A stretch of 64,000 bases of DNA, taken from positions 18,261,488 to 18,325,487 of the forward strand of contig CM039515.1 of the NCBI GenBank assembly GCA_022432975.1. Direction: 5' to 3'. This document shows positions 10,497 through 21,248 of this stretch, in pieces; within the stretch, counting starts at the first letter, position 1, and each line of letters starts with the position of its first letter. The position numbers and the translations under genes are program-made. Source of the stretch: Begonia masoniana (taxonomy: Eukaryota > Streptophyta > Magnoliopsida > Cucurbitales > Begoniaceae). The notes below the pieces were generated by a model. That model was not told where the DNA came from, ran no database searches, and worked only from the letters and a program-made list of their open reading frames with translations.

Positions 10497-13193
10497 TCAT
10501 ACAAACAACTCAGGATACTTAGTCATCATATCCTGTTGTCGCTCCCAAGTAGCTTCTTCCACCTCGTGGTTCCGCCATAAGACTTTGACTAGCGGAATTT
10601 CTTTGTTGCGCAATACTTTGATGGAAGACTCCAAAATACGTACTGGCTTCTCCACATAAGTCAAGGTAGGCTGTACCTCGATCTCTCTTGCCTCCACAAT
10701 ATGCGATGGATCGCGCAAATACTTCCGAAGCATAGACACATGAAATACATTGTAAATGCCTTCCATTGAAGCCAGAAGCTGTAGTCGATACGCCATCTTC
10801 CCGATCTTCTTCAAAATAGGGAAGGGCCCCACATATTGTGGGTTTAGCTTACCCTTTTTTCCGAATCGCATAACTCCCTTAAACGGAGAAATCTTCAAGT
10901 AAACCGCATCACCTTCTTCGAATTCCAGCTCCCTCCGTCTTGTGTCAGCATAGCTCTTCTGTCGGCTCTGAGCTATCTCGATACGCTGTCTGATGAAAGC
11001 AATCTTCTCTGTCGTTTGCTATAGAATCTCGGGACCAACAATACTGGCTTCACCAACCTCGTCCCAATATAGCGGAGATCTACACTTTCGACCATACAAG
11101 GCCTCGTACGGAGCCATACCAATGGTAGCCTGGAAGCTGTTGTTGTAAGAGAACTCGATCAGTGCCAAATATCTGCTCCACGATCCCTGAAATTCCAACA
11201 CACAAGCTCTGAGCATATCCTCCAGAATCTGATTCGTTCTCTCTGTCTGACCATCAGTCTGTGGATGAAATGCCGTGCTGAAATTTAGCTAAGTTCCCAT
11301 AGCTTTGTGCAAACTCTTCCAGAACTTCGATGTAATTCTCGGGTCTCGATAGGAAACAATCGAAACTGGTACTCCGTGCAATCTAACAATCTCCTACACA
11401 TAAAGCTCGGCGAGCTGATCTAAAGAAGATGTCATCTTCACAGATAAGAAGTGAGCCGACTTTGTCAATCGGTCCACAATCACCTAGATGCCATCATGAC
11501 CTTTCGTCGTCCTCGGGAGCCCCACAATAAAGTCCATGGAGATTTGCTCTCATTTTCACTCCGAAATCGGCAGTGCTTGTAATGTTCTGGCCGGCCTCTG
11601 CTGTTCCGCCTTAACCTGTTGACAAACTAAACAGGTTTCAACATATTTCGCAACTTCCCTCTTCATGTTCGGCCACCAAAAGTGTTGTTTTAAATCCCGG
11701 TACATCTTGGTACTTCCCGGGTGCACAGAATAAGCTGAAGAATGTGCTTGGGCCAAAATCTCTTTCTTAAATTCTTCGTCGTTAGGCACGTACCATCTAT
11801 GCCTGAACTTCAGAATACCGTCATCTGACAAGTTAAAATCAGGCAGGTTTCCAGATGTCATGCTCAATCGAAGCTCCTCACACTCCACATCTTTCTGCTG
11901 AGCTTCACGTATCTTATCCAGAATAGTCGGCTTGAGAGAAATGTTGGTGAGCATACCCGACAACTCTGCCACAATCTTCACATCAAACTTCTCAATCTCA
12001 GACCGCAACGTAACCGACATCGCTGCAAGTGAAAGCTGACTTGCAGTAGGCATTTGGCTCAAAGCATCAGCGACCTTGTTCGCCTTTCCCGAATGGTACT
12101 TAATTTCAAACTCATAGTCTTTGACGAACTTTAGCCACCTTCTCTGTCGCATATTCAGTTTCTTCTGCGTAAACAGATACTTCAGGCTTTTGTGGTCGGA
12201 AAATATCTCGCACTGCTGCCTATATAAGTAATGCCTCCATATTTTCAGTGCAAAGACCACGACTGCTAATTTCAGGTCATGCGTAGGATAGTTCTGCTCA
12301 TACGGCTTCAACTGCGGAGAAGCATACGCGATAACCCTCCATTCCTGCATAAGCATGCATCCAAGCCCAACTCCAGATGCATCACAATATATGCTGAACT
12401 TATCACCTTCAACAGGCAATGTCAACACTGGAGCTGCAGTCAATCTCTGCTTTAACTCCATAAAACTGTTGTCACAAGTAGCCAACCATATAAACTTTTC
12501 GTTCTTCCGAGTCAAGCGTGAAAGAGGAACTGCAATCTTCGAAAATCCTTCAATGAATTTCCGATAATATCCAGCCAACCCGAGAAATCCACGTACCTCT
12601 CGCACGTTCTTAGGCTGTGGCCAATCTTTGACCACCTGAATTTTGCTCGGATCCACAGAAACCCCTTCCTGTGATATAATATGGCCAAGAAAACTGATCA
12701 TATCCAGCCAAAACTCACATTTGGAGAACTTTGAATATAGCTGGTGTCGTTGCAAAATTCCTTGAACAATCTGCAATTGCTCTTCATGCTCCTCCTTCGT
12801 CTTAGAATAAATCAAAATGTCGTCGATGAAAACTACAACGAACTTGTCTAGATAATCCTTGAAGACGCAGTTCATCAAATCCATAAATGCTGCAGGGGCA
12901 TTAGTAAGTCCAAAAGACAAAACAAGGAACTCATAATGCCCGTACCTCGTTCGGAACACCGTTTTCTGAACATCTTTCTTCCGGACCTTCAACTGGTAAT
13001 AACCCGAGCGTAGGTTAATCCTGGAAAACACTCGGGCACCCTGCAGTTGATCAAATAAATCATCTATCCGAGGCAGTGGATACTTATTGTTCACTGTGAG
13101 CTTATTCAGCTCCTTGTAATCCATGCACATCATGAGAGTCCCGTCCTTCTTCTTAACAAACAGAACGGGCGCACCCCAGGGTGAAAAACTGGG
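10497..13193 (-). pseudogene. Gypsy pol: RT, RNase H, integrase, chromodomain
   Basis: From N- to C-terminus: RT ([28 protein letters not shown], catalytic [12 protein letters not shown] near 12795-12835), RNase H ([25 protein letters not shown]), and integrase HHCC ([20 protein letters not shown] ... [15 protein letters not shown]). The integrase core keeps [21 protein letters not shown] and FHPQTDGQTERTNQI. The tail ends VKVLWRNHEVEEATWERQQD, a chromodomain-like end that in chromoviruses directs integration to marked chromatin. In-frame stops lie at 13190s, 11550s (two), 11490s, 11390s, 11280s and 11020s. Each fits a single C-to-T or G-to-A change of Arg, Trp or Gln codons. Confidence 0.93.
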
Positions 13194-14978
13194 TCATATG
13201 AAACCCTTATCCAGCAACTCCTCAAGCTGAGTTTTCAACTCTCTCAATTCAGCAGGCGCCAATCTGTATGGATTCTTAGACACTGGCGCGGAGCTCGGAT
13301 ATACATCAATGGTAAATTCAATCTCCCTGTCCGGCGGTAATCCGGGAAGATCATCAAGGAATATCTCAGAGAATTCTCTGACTATTGGAATGTCACTCAG
13401 CTTTACTCTGCTGAGCAACAAAGTATCAACTACTGTGGCCAAATAAATTGAGCACTGACCTTTAAACTGTTCGTTGACCTTCATGGAATAGGAAGTAGGC
13501 GACCTACTCCACCTGCGCATCGCCTGATAAGCAAACTCGGCTTTACCCGGGGGCCGAAAGGTCACAATCCCGGATCGACAATCGATGGTGGCGAAGTGCT
13601 GTGAAAGCCAGTCCATCCCTAAGATAAGATCGTACCGCTCTAAGCTCATAACTATCAGACAAGCATAAATGGTAGTATCCCCCACTGAGACGACATTGCC
13701 CTGGAGAATACGATCTGAATGCATATGCTCTCCTGAAGGTAGCATTACTCTATACTCGAACTCTGCTAACTCAGACGCTAACCCCAATCTAGCCATGCAA
13801 GCAGTTGAAATAAAGGAGTGCGTAGCTCCAGTGTCTATCAGCGAAAATACAGCTACGCCCATAATCAATATAGTACCTGCTATCACGGAAGGCTGAGCCT
13901 CATCGTCGATATCACTAGGCTTGTTAAATGCAAAGATCCTCGGTATAACCCTCCTCTGGTTTGTGCCTAACTGCTCACGGCCCTGCTTCGGGCAATCTTT
14001 AATGAAGTGGCCAACTACTCCACATCGATAGCACTTATTCGTTCTCATTTTGCACTCTCCACTGTGCTCTTTCTGGCACTTAGGGCACCAAGGCATCTGA
14101 GAAGCCCCTTGTACCTGCTTTTCCTTCCCTCGATCATTGCCTCCCTCAGAAGGCCTTTTAACCCCCCGCTGTTGTTGCTGTGGCTGTCCTCTCGGTTGCC
14201 AGCCTCTATTCCTGAGCTGAGGGTGAATCTCACGAAAGAAGCCTTTAGCTGGCTCTCTTGGTTTGACATAGCTCTGATCAACAACCTCAATCTCCAGTGC
14301 CCTGGCCACTATCTCATCGTAGGATACATTCCGCACCACTGATATTGTAAGACTTTTCCGAATTTCCTGACTAAGCTCTTGCACAAATTTGCGTACCTTG
14401 TCCTCATTAACACTAACCTGACGCGGCACGAATCGAGACAGGGCCTCAAACCTTCTCACATATTCGGCAATCGAACCAACCTGCCGCAATTGCATGAACT
14501 CTACCATCTTCGCCTCCTGCACTGTATGGCTGAAGTACTTGTCATAAAACACCATTTTGAACTGTTCCTAACTCATTATCGTCACGTCGGTGGTTGCCTT
14601 GATAGAATCCCACCAAAATCGGGCATTCAGTGCTAAGTGATAAGTCACCAATGCAACCTTTTCTCCGTCCTCAATGCTTGCGTAGGCCAGCATGTCCTCC
14701 ATGGTTCGAATCCACTCCTTGGCTGAAGAGGGGTCCGCAGATTGCCCATTGAACACAGGAGGTTGAAGCTTCTAGAATCTCTCCATCCCTCGATTACCAG
14801 GAGTCGCTGTCTCCCGAGCTCTAACGCCCTCACGGTCGATCAAGGTGCCCAGCTGCTGGGACTGTCTCTCCATTTGTTGAGCCTGTCGTTCCATGTGTTG
14901 GGACTGTTGGGCAATGAATCCCTTAAGCTGATCTATCGTATCGTCTCGGTCATCTCGATCATTCCATCGACGCACCAT
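13194..14978 (-). pseudogene. Gypsy gag and protease
   Basis: It starts at MVRRWNDRDDRDD with a Gln/Met-rich coiled region (QQSQHMERQAQQMERQSQQ), then the retrotransposon gag core (AKEWIRTMEDMLAYASIEDG, ALNARFWWDSIK, FMQLRQVGSIAEYVRRFEAL). A CCHC knuckle CYRCGVVGHFIKDC lies near 13985-14030 and a protease box FSLIDTGATHSFIS near 13805-13850, followed by LILGMDWLSQH. Stops near 14571 (usual Trp) and 14773 break the N-terminal part; the frame from 14555 to 13194 is open. The frame continues past the stop at about 13192 into RT without a shift, so gag-pol was one polyprotein. Confidence 0.92.
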
Positions 14979-15128
14979 ATTTATATAATTCCTATAAAGG
15001 TTAAAAGCAAATAACTCTAAGAAATCGAAATCAAAGAAAGCTTTTAAACATACTTACAGTTGATGAAGAATGTCCGCGTAGTGGCTGTGCAGTCGAGTAG
15101 TCTACAGAACCAATTTAAACACCCGGGG

Positions 15129-15140
15129 GCTCTGATACCA
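15129..15140 (-). promoter_or_regulatory. Gypsy primer binding site, initiator Met tRNA type
   Basis: The minus strand reads TGGTATCAGAGC, perfectly complementary to the 3' end of plant initiator Met tRNA, four bases (ATTA) inside the 5' LTR edge at 15145. Confidence 0.93.
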
Positions 15141-15144
15141 TAAT

Positions 15145-17738
15145 TGTAGCGAACCTAACACTGTACCCATATTTTCCCGTATTATTTATTTTTTATCCCT
15201 TCTATTCCTTATAAACTTTGTAACGTTGAGCGGAATTTAAATCGTAGACTAAATTGTTAAAACCGTTCAAAAATTATTCTTAAAACCACTTAAACAAAAC
15301 TTAAAACAATTGAAATAAAACTTAAAACAATTAAAACTAACAAAACAATCGGCCAACAACTTGAGGGGAAAAGGGACAATTGTCCCAAAAATGTAAGGGG
15401 CGATCAATCGGCTGCATGGCAGCCGATCGATTGGCTGCCCAAAAATGAAGGGGGCGATTGATCGCCCCCACATTAGGCGATCGATCGCCCATGATCGATC
15501 ACCAGGCGATCGATCGCCACACTCTCTGGAATTTCCAGAGAGTGGCGATCACCAATGCCGATTGATCCCCACTTTGGGCGATCGGTCGGCAGTCTCCCTG
15601 GAATCCATTTTTCCAGGGAGCTCGCCTCCCATTTCCTTTTTCTTTCCTCTTCCATCCCTGCACTATTTTCTTACCACATATACTCCAACAAACACAATAA
15701 CCTCATAACATAAACTCATTCATAACCTCATCCATTTCACACTTCACCAATCACCCAAAATAAACGACTCAAAACGTAACCTAAAACCCAATTAACTCGA
15801 AATAAGCTCAACGAAATCCAATTGTGTGGATCCGTTTAAAAACTAAACAACTCACCCTGTTTTAAATCACCAAACAGTTTCCAATATATTTCCAAAGGTA
15901 GTTTTTAAAATAGATTTCCCAAACATCAAAACATAAATCTATCAACTAACCAGATTCCAAGCACCCAAATATGTTCAATCTATACAATTTCTTCTACGAC
16001 CTAACTATCGTTTCCCCAAAATACTTACGTACATCCCCACGGGACAAAAGGCGCATCGGCTGCCCAGCACACTCCCATGGGCCATCCTCCTTCAACTGCA
16101 TCATTCCTCGGGTGGAGGGATCTCGTCCTCACCTATATCAAGATCACCTACACCATAACGACAATCTATGAGCTAAAGGCTCAACAAGTTTCGTAAATGA
16201 AAATGCATGCTGTGCATATGAGTTCGTAAATCATGCAACATTTTCTTATCATTACATAGGTTGTCACCGAGATCTCAACCCGCTAAATGGAGAGGGCACG
16301 TCCGGCGGTTGGACAACTCTTTCTGCCTAGCGGAGGGGGGTACATGCTTACATACGTACAGCCATGCCTGAGCCCCACCTCGCATGACCATATAACATAC
16401 ATGGGTTCTTATTAGATGCGGAATTGTGACTGGCCATTCTCAGCCTACACAATAGATCAATAGCCCCCTTTCAGGCCACATCGCCATTTTCTTTAAATAT
16501 AGTGCGGAAATTCATTTTCTATGCATAATTGAAAAGACATGATGCATGAATAATTTATAACGTAATATAAACATACAACATACGTACCATCGAGACAATA
16601 AAAGTAATTAAAAGTATATCCTATAAAAGAACTAATCCTAACTACCCAACCAAAGCGTTTAAACAAACAAATCCACAATAATCCTCGACGCGACCTCGAT
16701 ATACGGTGTAGGCCAATCGGCCAGAGTAAGTCACGAGAACTTACCTCGCGTACGCTGAACTTCAAGCTCCGTCCACGAGCGTTTTTCACCTAAGCAATTT
16801 ACAACAATTATCGTTAAAACGCGTTTGAACCTTCAACGTCCAAATTAACGAAACCTTAACTAAAGAAATTTCCTAAAATTCTAATTTAACTCATTGAGGC
16901 ATTTTTATCGAGCGATTTACGCTCGATACCTCAAAACCTCCATTAACAGAGTTTTCCAAACCTCGAAAATTCATCAAACCTTAATATTCCACAACAAATA
17001 GACCAACCTTCGTCCAATACGCCAAATATGTCCATTATATTCATAAATACGGTAACTCTATCGATTTCAAACTCAAAATCACGTTTTTCGCAAAACCTTA
17101 AACGAAATCCTAATCGTTAAACGACCCTGAAACTACGAATAAACTTTCCAAAAGTGTAGAACCTTACCTACAATGTTGATTGGAGGAGAAATCGTGAAGA
17201 AAATGAGTCGACCGGACGAAGAACGATCGTCAAAATGGAGAATGCTGCGAGGAGAGCTTCGTCGCCTTGGAGTTTCGCCAGAGAGAAGGAGAGGAAATCG
17301 TGAAAAAAAAATGAGGGAGAAAAGAGAGAAGTGTGGTTTTAATAAAAATTGACTTGGCAATTTACCATTTTGCCATTCCTTTGATTTTCTATTTGTTTCG
17401 TCCTTTGTTTCGTTAATTAGCGAACAATTCATTTTTTCCAAATTTTCTTAATTAACCAATAACTCCAACTTATAATCAGAGCTTTATTAAAACTGTCCGT
17501 TCGCAAAATGGACCTCGTTTACTATTTTTACCAAAATATCCTTTATATTACGAGAAACGTAATTCTCGTAAAATTTGCGTTACAACTCCTAAAATTCTCG
17601 AAATTTTCTTAAAATCCATATTAATTATTAGGATCGTAATAATGCTTTCTTTTCATGTAACCGACTTAATTTGACAAAATTATAAAAATGCCATTGCATA
17701 TTATAATTACAAAATCCTGTAAAGAACTGGGTGTTACA
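15145..17738 (-). repeat. Gypsy 5' LTR (right copy)
   Basis: 2594 bp, TGTAGCGAACCTAACACTG to CTGGGTGTTACA on the plus strand, closely matching 8008-10456 over its length. It keeps the full GATCGATC array (15400-15620) and a TATA-like GAGTATATGTGG on the minus strand near 15673-15688. Scattered single-base differences and one ~145-bp indel from the partner show the insertion is not very recent. Confidence 0.92.
15400..15620. repeat. Palindrome and hairpin array, full version
   Basis: Contains CGATCAATCGGC, CAGCCGATCGATTGGC, GGCGATTGATCGCC, GGCGATCGATCGCC, ATGATCGATCACC and GGCGATCGATCGCC within about 110 bp. Two stem-loops follow: CTCTGGAATTTCCAGAG with longer arms, and CTCCCTGGA...TCCAGGGAG. 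The palindromes are GATCGATC cores with variable flanking bases. Confidence 0.88.
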
Positions 17739-17743
17739 GAGCT

Positions 17744-18561
17744 GCGGGACGTTGTCCTTGACCGAAGGGTCGATTGTAGCCACGACTACCTCGAGTAGAA
17801 TGATGATTCAATGAGGTGACTGGTGCTGAAATAGCAGTGGCTGGCGTCAAGTTATTTGTTGAGTCGAGATTTAATAGTTTGGCTTCGTAGTTAAGTAGGT
17901 GTTCGAAAAGCTCATCAAACATGAGAGCAGTTTCACGTACCTGTAGAGCATGTGAGAGGTCAGAGTAGCGCTCATCAAGGCCATTGAGAATGCGAATTGA
18001 CAGTTCGTCAAAATCAGTTGGGCCATTCATCATTGCGAGGGCGTCAATGTTGGATTTGATGTCGAGCATGTATTCTTGAATCGTTCTGTTGCCTTTTTTT
18101 GGTTGGGCGAGATTATCACGAATTTGCATGATACGGCCATGTGAGGGAGAAGAAAATGTTTTGGCAAGAGAGGTCCAAGCATCTCTGGAGGTCGAGGACG
18201 AAGAGATGAGTGGAACAAGAGTGGCCGTTAGAGATCCAATGATGGCATCGAGGAGAAGTTGGTCCTGTCGAACACAAAGATCATGGGCAGGATTAGGGTG
18301 GTGAGAAATGGTGGCTTTGACTGGATCTGTGTTGGACAAGGTTTTTGGCAGACAGGGAAGAGTGCTATCAACATAGCCAAGAAGGTTGTACCCGATGAGG
18401 AGAGAGTTAAACTGGGCTTTCCACGCCGAGTAATTTTTGGAAGTAAGTTTCAACGGTGCTTGAACAGACATTGAAGACAATAAGGTTCTGGGGAGGGGTG
18501 GTGACGGTGGCACAGTGATTTCCGATAGTAGAGGGGTGGGTGTTGCAGGGGCCCCTTCCAT
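17744..18561 (-). pseudogene. Copia gag N-terminal part
   Basis: Frame starts at ATG 18561 (MEGAPATPTPLLSE). The UBN2/gag core has LTSKNYSAWKAQFNSLLIGY, then VRQDQLLLDAIIGSLTATLV, WTSLAKTFSSPSHGRIMQIR and IQEYMLDIKSNIDALAMMNG. The reading frame runs to the right gypsy target copy (17739-17743) and resumes at 8007 in the same sense, so the insertion alone explains the split. Gag forms the virus-like particle of the element. Confidence 0.9.
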
Positions 18562-18640
18562 TGAGAGAAGAGTTTAGAGCCAGCGGCTGTTAGACAGTAA
18601 AATGGAGAAATCAGAAGGAGCGAGTATGGTCTCGGTTAGA

Positions 18641-18870
18641 GGTGAAGCTTGAAGGAAAGGTTGACCGTGAAGATCCCAACTCTCTGCTAGAAGGTATAGC
18701 AATAGCTGGGAGGTGGAGCTTGAAGGAAAGGTTGATTGTGAAGATCCCAACTCTCTGCTAGAAGGTATAGCAGTAGCTGGCCTTGTTGGAATCTTGAGAC
18801 AGCTTGGTGACCTTACTGAATTTGCAGCAGAGGTTTTTCATGGGTTGCAGAAGCAAGTGGTGGAAACAGA
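18641..18870 (+). pseudogene. SCAR/WAVE gene fragment captured in copia leader
   Basis: The plus strand encodes DCEDPNSLLEGIAVAGLVGI followed by LRQLGDLTEFAAEVFHGLQ, the conserved N-terminal SCAR homology domain of plant SCAR/WAVE proteins. These activate the ARP2/3 complex for actin branching. The piece lies between the copia primer site (18936-18947) and the copia gag start (18561), antisense to the element. Its first part is tandemly duplicated with a 71-bp period (18641-18711 and 18712-18782). After about VVETE the sequence no longer looks like SCAR. Only one exon-sized piece is present, so it is not a gene, but it could give antisense RNA to a host SCAR locus (inference). Confidence 0.75.
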
Positions 18871-18935
18871 AGAAAAGGAAAAAGGGGTACAGTTGAAATC
18901 AAATGGGAGCTTCGACCAGGAGGAAAAGAAGGAAT

Positions 18936-18947
18936 GCTCTTATACCA
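18936..18947 (-). promoter_or_regulatory. Copia primer binding site
   Basis: The minus strand reads TGGTATAAGAGC directly next to the 5' LTR edge at 18948, one base off the initiator Met tRNA complement TGGTATCAGAGC. Confidence 0.88.
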
Positions 18948-19124
18948 TGTAGAGATTGATAAATCTTAGATGAATGTTATTAGAGAAGATGAGGTATTTA
19001 TAATAACCTCTTTAAAAATACAAAGAGATAGTAGAGGTCTCCTTGAGAATACAAAGAGATAGTGAAGGAATAAATACATTGAGAATAAGAAGGGTTAGTA
19101 ATAAATAATTAATATCCACTAATA
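18948..19124 (-). repeat. Copia 5' LTR
   Basis: 177 bp, matching 4342-4487 but with an extra ~31 bp (a repeat of the CCTTGAGAATACAAAGAGATAG block). Followed by target copy GACTT 19125-19129. Confidence 0.92.
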
Positions 19125-19129
19125 GACTT

Positions 19130-19374
19130 TAGATAAACAAAAAAAAGAGCCAGAGTTGGAGAGTAAACGCGATGAGAAGTGCAAATTAGAAAGAAGAAAC
19201 TCAAAAACAAATGAAAATTCATAAACATAAAGCTTACTGATCTACGAATCATAATACCTACAGAAAAAATGAACAAAAAAACGGATGAAAGTAATCATAC
19301 TTGTAGAAACTGAAAATACAAACTCACCAGGCTTCTGCCAATCTGCGCAGGACAGAGTTCATTGAAGTTTGAAC

Positions 19375-19405
<31 letters not shown>

Positions 19406-20310
19406 CACGCTTCATATTTATAGTAATTAAAAATGGGCACAAAAGTAGGCTTGGGCCTAACATTCGAATAAGAGGCCGACCTTTTAAATATAATATGTTG
19501 AAAAAATTATAGTTCTTTTTTTCAAAAAATAAATATAAAAATTAAACATTAACTTCATTTAACTATGATTCTTTTAAAAAATATACTTTTAAAATTACAA
19601 TATAAAAAAATTGAGTAATATTGTGTCTACCCTATGTTCTTATTCTCTAATATCACTTTCTAACGTATCAAACATTTATTTGTGTTATTAATTATTTGAG
19701 AATAAAGAGTAAATATATAATTACTTTAAAATTTTTCTACATTTTGCCTAATTTAGAGTTCCTGTGTTCACCCAGGATAAGAATATAACAACCCTGCATT
19801 GTATGTTGAGGTAAATGATATTGGTAAGGTCAGACGATTATACATTTTTCGACTCACATGACATTTTTGTTCTATAATAAATGATCTACTAATTACATAA
19901 CTTGTTTTAGAGATAGAAAAGGAGAAATAGAAAGGGATATGCATGGTATGTTTTGTCCTTTTTTCAACTCAATCAATCTTCACCTACATCACGGGACTTC
20001 TTCTCATCATTCAATTCCAATCACATGCAATGATTCTTTCAGTGAATTTCATAAAAGAACTAAAAAAATTAGCTTTTCTAATAATTCCCTTTTTGTTAAT
20101 GCAAATAAATGATAGAAAAGAATATAATATCACACATCGAAATGTTACATTTAACAATGAATTAAACTATAATTTGAACTATGTTGGGGTAAATAATTTG
20201 AACTATGTAACATCAAAGTCCAAGAGATTTACTTTATTAACCCCTAACATAGTTCAAATTATATTTTAATTATTTTGAACTATGGAGATAATTGAAATGT
20301 TAATTAATTA
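19130..20310. other. Intergenic host DNA, no gene seen
   Basis: AT-rich flank. It has a GA microsatellite at about 19378-19406 and short unsupported frames only. A near-palindromic stretch around the word TTGAACTATG (20180-20285) is noted but has no assigned role. Confidence 0.7.
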
Positions 20311-21030
20311 AAAAAAAGGTTAAAGTCAATTTGAATACCAAATTATGAGTTTAATTTGAAATACTACCTAAAAACTAAAAACTCTAACAACTAAAACTTT
20401 AAACAATAAAAAATGTAAAAGATGAAACCTTAGCGAGTAGTCGATCACCTGCCGTTCTCAATTTACGCCTAGAACCGGGGCCAATCACTCCCATTTTGAA
20501 TTAATGCTGAGCACGGGGGCCGATCACCTCCCGTTCTGTCTAGTGCTTATGTGGCACTAGACGTATTGTGTCGGGGGTCGATGTGGGGGGCGAGGACCCT
20601 TTGTCCAACGTGCACAACACGTGATTGGAGAACGGGGGAGTCCCCGCCCCACAACAACTCCTTGTTCATGCCTCCTCATTTAAGAGGTATTCGGAAATAG
20701 GAGGGTCACTACCCCGAAACGACCCCTCGTTCTCAAGAACAATGTTTAAGAATATGGAGTGGTTTTGGGGCAGGGACCCCCTATTCTCCCCCCAAAATAT
20801 TGGGGGGGGGGGTGTCAACGCCACGAAAGCACCCTCGTTCTTAAACATTGTTATTGAAAACAGGGGGTAATTTTTGGGTGGTGACCCCCCGTTTGCATCC
20901 CTTAATATTTTGAGGGGAGAAAGGAAGGTCACCGCCCCGAAACAACCCGTGTTCTCAAAATTAGGGTTGAGAATGGGGGTCATTGCTCCAGAACGAGGGG
21001 ACGATCCCTGACAGTATATAAAAAATCAGT
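20311..21030. repeat. MULE-A terminal and subterminal region
   Basis: It starts near GGTTAAAGTCAATTTGAATA, then an AACTAAAACTTTAAAC block, then a G/C-run zone. There words such as CACCCCCCGTTCT and GAACGGGGG recur in both orientations, with a 12-G run near 20802-20813. The same order is found at 24696-25085, 43556-44100 (inverted) and 58250-58640. Long frames here are artefacts of the repeats. The exact terminal base is uncertain. Confidence 0.75.
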
Positions 21031-21248
21031 CCCCCTTCCACCTTCCATTATTGAAAAATCTGATTTCTTCTCAGTCCTAACAGCGATTCCAAGACAAAAT
21101 TCGACCATTTCACACCCTTATTGTCTTGATTTCCCTGCATCCATAATCTTTGTCTTCCAATATCATCAAAAAATCTCACAAATTCGAGCCCTAATTTATC
21201 AAAATTTTCAAATCCCCAATTCAATCTAAATCGCTAAATTCCCCTCAA

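Larger units (their letters stand above)
8008..17738 (-). mobile_element. Complete Ty3/gypsy chromovirus, Tekay/Del-like
   Basis: A 9731-bp element with LTRs 8008-10456 and 15145-17738 and a perfect 5-bp target duplication GAGCT (8003-8007, 17739-17743). It has TG...CA termini and a primer site TGGTATCAGAGC (minus strand, 15129-15140) matching initiator Met tRNA. Pol order on the minus strand is protease, RT, RNase H, integrase, then a chromodomain-like tail, which places it among chromoviruses; the tail type suggests the Tekay/Del group. About nine stops in gag-pol make it non-autonomous. It sits inside copia gag, so it is younger than that copia insertion. Confidence 0.93.
4342..19124 (-). 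mobile_element. Complete Ty1/copia element, split by a nested gypsy element
   Basis: The element has LTRs at 4342-4487 and 18948-19124 and a 5-bp target duplication GACTT (4337-4341, 19125-19129). A tRNA primer site is at 18936-18947 and a polypurine tract next to 4487. On the minus strand it encodes gag, protease, integrase, RT and RNase H in copia order. Removing the nested 8008-17738 element and one GAGCT copy leaves about 5.05 kb, the usual size. UBN2-type gag and the RNase H sequence suggest the Ale/Retrofit-like side of copia (inference). Stops in pol make it non-functional. Its leader carries a piece of a host SCAR gene. Confidence 0.92.

Noticed and set aside
15129..15140. tRNA gene
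   Set aside because: Only 12 bases complementary to the tRNA 3' end; it is a primer binding site, and no cloverleaf is nearby.
17133..17441. 102-codon minus frame in the right gypsy LTR
   Set aside because: Inside an LTR, and the matching frame is broken in the left LTR.
20625..20983. Overlapping long frames on both strands
   Set aside because: They arise from the G/C-run repeats of the MULE subterminal region; no start context or domain.
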